Below are positions 5,748-7,043 of a DNA stretch of 7,043 nt, piece after piece; the first letter of the stretch is position 1, and the number at the start of each line of letters is the position of its first letter. Where the stretch lies: assembly GCA_026388445.1 (NCBI GenBank), contig JAPLJU010000119.1, positions 1 to 7,043 on the forward strand, given 5' to 3'. Under the pieces are notes generated by a model, which saw only the letters and a program-made list of their open reading frames with translations, made no database searches and had not been told where the DNA came from. A program made the position numbers and the translations under genes. Origin of the DNA: Deltaproteobacteria bacterium (GTDB taxonomy: Bacteria; Desulfobacterota; Syntrophia; Syntrophales; UBA2192).

Positions 5748-6059
5748 ATGAAGCGCAGTATCTTGATCGTTGGAATTCTTTTGCTGGCAGTTACATTCGC
5801 CTTTGTGCAGGCCGCATGGGCTTACCAGGTCACGGGCCCCGTTCTCGAAGTGAAGGATGACTCGATCACCATTCAAAAGGGCAGCGAGAAATGGAAGATA
5901 GCCAAGGATAAAAACACGAAAGTCACAGGCGATCTGAAGGTGGGATCCAAGGTGACGATAGAATACACGATGTCCGCCACCAAGATCGATGTGAAGGAAG
6001 CCGGCAAGAAGGCGGAACCCAAGAAGGCGGAACCCAAAAAGGCAGAACCTAAAAAGTAA
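5748..6059 (+). CDS. Small exported protein with Lys-rich KKAEP repeat tail
   Basis: The 103-residue product begins with a clear signal peptide: MKR, a hydrophobic core to about residue 20, and an AWA cleavage site (predicted cut after A25). The mature part (26-85) alternates hydrophobic and polar residues as in a small beta-barrel ('VTGPVLEVKDDSITIQKG', 'KVGSKVTIEYTM'), resembling DUF5666-type OB-like domains; this likeness is an inference. The tail (87-103) is three KKAEP units plus KK, encoded by three 15-bp repeats at 6006-6050, and is strongly basic. The location is therefore periplasmic or extracellular; there is no lipobox. The ATG has AGGAGG 8 nt upstream and a strong promoter. The function is unknown; the tail could contact peptidoglycan, lipopolysaccharide or another anionic surface. 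It is a single-gene unit ended by the hairpin at 6091-6112. Confidence 0.88.
   Translation: MKRSILIVGILLLAVTFAFVQAAWAYQVTGPVLEVKDDSITIQKGSEKWKIAKDKNTKVTGDLKVGSKVTIEYTMSATKIDVKEAGKKAEPKKAEPKKAEPKK
6006..6056 (+). repeat. In-frame 15-bp tandem repeat encoding KKAEP
   Basis: Three consecutive 15-bp units (6006-6020, 6021-6035, 6036-6050) are followed by a partial fourth (AAAAAG). The first two are identical (AAGAAGGCGGAACCC); the third differs at three silent third positions. The unit is a multiple of three, so copy-number change would lengthen or shorten the basic tail without breaking the frame. Confidence 0.9.
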
Positions 6060-6090
6060 TAATTGATTTAGATCTTTCAAGAAGGAAGAG

Positions 6091-6112
6091 CGGCCCGGGA
6101 TTCCCCGGGCCG
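6091..6112 (+). terminator. GC hairpin, probable terminator of the exported-protein gene
   Basis: CGGCCCGGG (6091-6099) and CCCGGGCCG (6104-6112) form a perfect 9-bp stem with a 4-nt loop, 31 bases after the stop codon. The following bases (TCATCCGTT) are only moderately T-rich, so termination may be incomplete and some readthrough into the downstream ATPase gene is possible. Confidence 0.6.
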
Positions 6113-6177
6113 TCATCCGTTATCTGATCTCTTCATCACAATCGTTTGATTTGGTTTGCCCGGCCCGTCTAACAAAA

Positions 6178-7043
6178 ATGGCCAACCGTCACGGCCTGAT
6201 AACCGGAGCCACCGGCACCGGGAAAACCGTTTCCCTCCGTGTCATGGCCGAGCAGTTCAGCTCGATCGGTGTGCCCGTATTCATGGCTGACGTCAAGGGG
6301 GATCTGGCAACACTCAGCCAGCCCGGCGGGGACAATCCCAAGATCACTGAGAGGATCAAGGAACTGGGTCTGAAAGACTTCAAATTCGAGGGATATCCAG
6401 TCGTCTTCTGGGATGTTTTCGGCGAGAAGGGCCATCCGCTTCGTGCCACGGTCTCGGAGATGGGCCCGCTTCTTTTAAGCCGAATCTTTAGTCTCAACGA
6501 CACACAGAGCGGCGTGCTGAACGCCATTTTTAAGATTGCCGATGACAACGGGCTTCTTCTCCTCGATCTCAAGGATCTGAGGTCCATGCTCCAGTTCGCG
6601 GGAGACAACGCGAGCAAGTTCAAAACGGAGTATGGAAACATCTCAACGGCCAGTGTCGGTGCCATCCAGAGAAATCTTCTGGTCCTGGAGGAGCAGGGCG
6701 GGGATAAATTTTTCGGAGAGCCAGCCCTGGACATCAATGATCTCATGCAGACCGATTCAAAGGGAAAGGGTATCGTCAACATCATCACGGCCGACAGGCT
6801 CATGCAGTCTCCGAACCTCTATGCCACGTTCCTTCTTTGGCTTCTCTCGGAGCTCTACGAGAAGCTTCCCGAGGTGGGAGACCCGCCTAAGCCGAAACTG
6901 ATCTTTTTCTTTGACGAGGCCCACCTTCTCTTCGAAGACGTACCGAAGGCTCTGGAGGACAAGATCGAGCAGGTCATCCGCCTGATCCGCTCCAAGGGTG
7001 TAGGCGTATACTTCGTGACGCAAAACCCGATCGATATTCCCAA
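6178..7043 (+). CDS. HerA/YjgR-like DUF853 ATPase, N-terminal part (3' end cut by the window)
   Basis: The visible 288 residues, from ATG 6178, begin MANRHGLITGATGTGKT, with the Walker A loop at 10-17 (K16, T17). 'GVPVFMADVKGDLATLSQPG' (31-50) is a hallmark of the DUF853/YjgR family, Walker B is 'LIFFFDEAHLLF' (241-252; D246, E247), and 'YFVTQNP' (278-284) fits the polar sensor that follows. The protein belongs to the FtsK/HerA class of hexameric P-loop ATPases and is related to DNA-pumping helicases, but YjgR-like members have no settled role. Full-length relatives are about 500 residues, so roughly 40% lies beyond the window. Relatives as I recall them carry about 20 more residues before 'MANRHG'. 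Here an in-frame TTG (6151) would add nine; neither start has a Shine-Dalgarno, so the start is uncertain. No nuclease partner (NurA) is seen. Confidence 0.93.
   Translation, partial: MANRHGLITGATGTGKTVSLRVMAEQFSSIGVPVFMADVKGDLATLSQPGGDNPKITERIKELGLKDFKFEGYPVVFWDVFGEKGHPLRATVSEMGPLLLSRIFSLNDTQSGVLNAIFKIADDNGLLLLDLKDLRSMLQFAGDNASKFKTEYGNISTASVGAIQRNLLVLEEQGGDKFFGEPALDINDLMQTDSKGKGIVNIITADRLMQSPNLYATFLLWLLSELYEKLPEVGDPPKPKLIFFFDEAHLLFEDVPKALEDKIEQVIRLIRSKGVGVYFVTQNPIDIP

Noticed and set aside
1..7043. Defence, phage or mobile-element system, prompted by the HerA-like ATPase
   Set aside because: The ATPase matches the DUF853/YjgR group, not defence-associated HerA, and no nuclease, transposase, integrase or CRISPR repeat was seen in the window. 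The part of the neighbourhood beyond base 7043 is not visible.

Overview
The window has about 53% G+C by eye and holds eight protein-coding genes, two of them cut by the window edges. No RNA gene, CRISPR array, insertion sequence or phage gene was seen. Gene content points to an anaerobic Desulfobacterota (former Deltaproteobacteria), possibly Syntrophales-like: an AMACR/CaiB-type acyl-CoA enzyme, a DUF2156 protein, a HerA-like DUF853 ATPase and a Nudix protein with an RsbRD_N-like tail. This placement is an inference from family distribution, not a measured result.

Layout. (1) 2-298 (+) is the C-terminal part of a small membrane protein. It converges on a minus-strand operon at a bidirectional terminator (311-344). 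(2) 2319-343 (-) is a three-gene operon: a 69-residue Cys-rich zinc-binding protein, a class I SAM methyltransferase, and a zinc-ribbon Nudix hydrolase with an extra helical domain. A good sigma70-like promoter (TTGACA-17-TATGCG) precedes it, and the junctions look translationally coupled by matching 11-nt overlaps. The methyltransferase start region appears to carry a +1 frame break at a six-A run. (3) 2591-4732 (+) is a two-gene unit: an alpha-methylacyl-CoA racemase-like class III CoA-transferase-fold enzyme, then 18 nt later a DUF2156 (GNAT-fold, LPG-synthase C-terminal-like) protein. (4) 4733-4871 is a convergent spacer with short heptanucleotide tandem repeats. (5) 5573-4872 (-) is a glyoxalase II-like metallo-beta-lactamase-fold hydrolase, divergent from (6) a small exported protein (5748-6059, +) with a Lys-rich KKAEP repeat tail, ended by a GC hairpin. 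(7) 6178 to the window end (+) is the N-terminal part of a HerA/YjgR-like DUF853 ATPase whose start has no visible ribosome binding site.

How the genes may work together. The minus-strand operon is the most distinctive part: a zinc-ribbon protein, a methyltransferase and a Nudix enzyme carrying a sensor-like helical domain, co-transcribed and probably co-translated. Its substrate cannot be read from sequence. The CoA enzyme fits acyl-CoA metabolism, and the glyoxalase II-like enzyme fits thioester hydrolysis or detoxification. The remaining genes look like independent housekeeping or envelope functions. I did not find a recognisable defence or mobile system.
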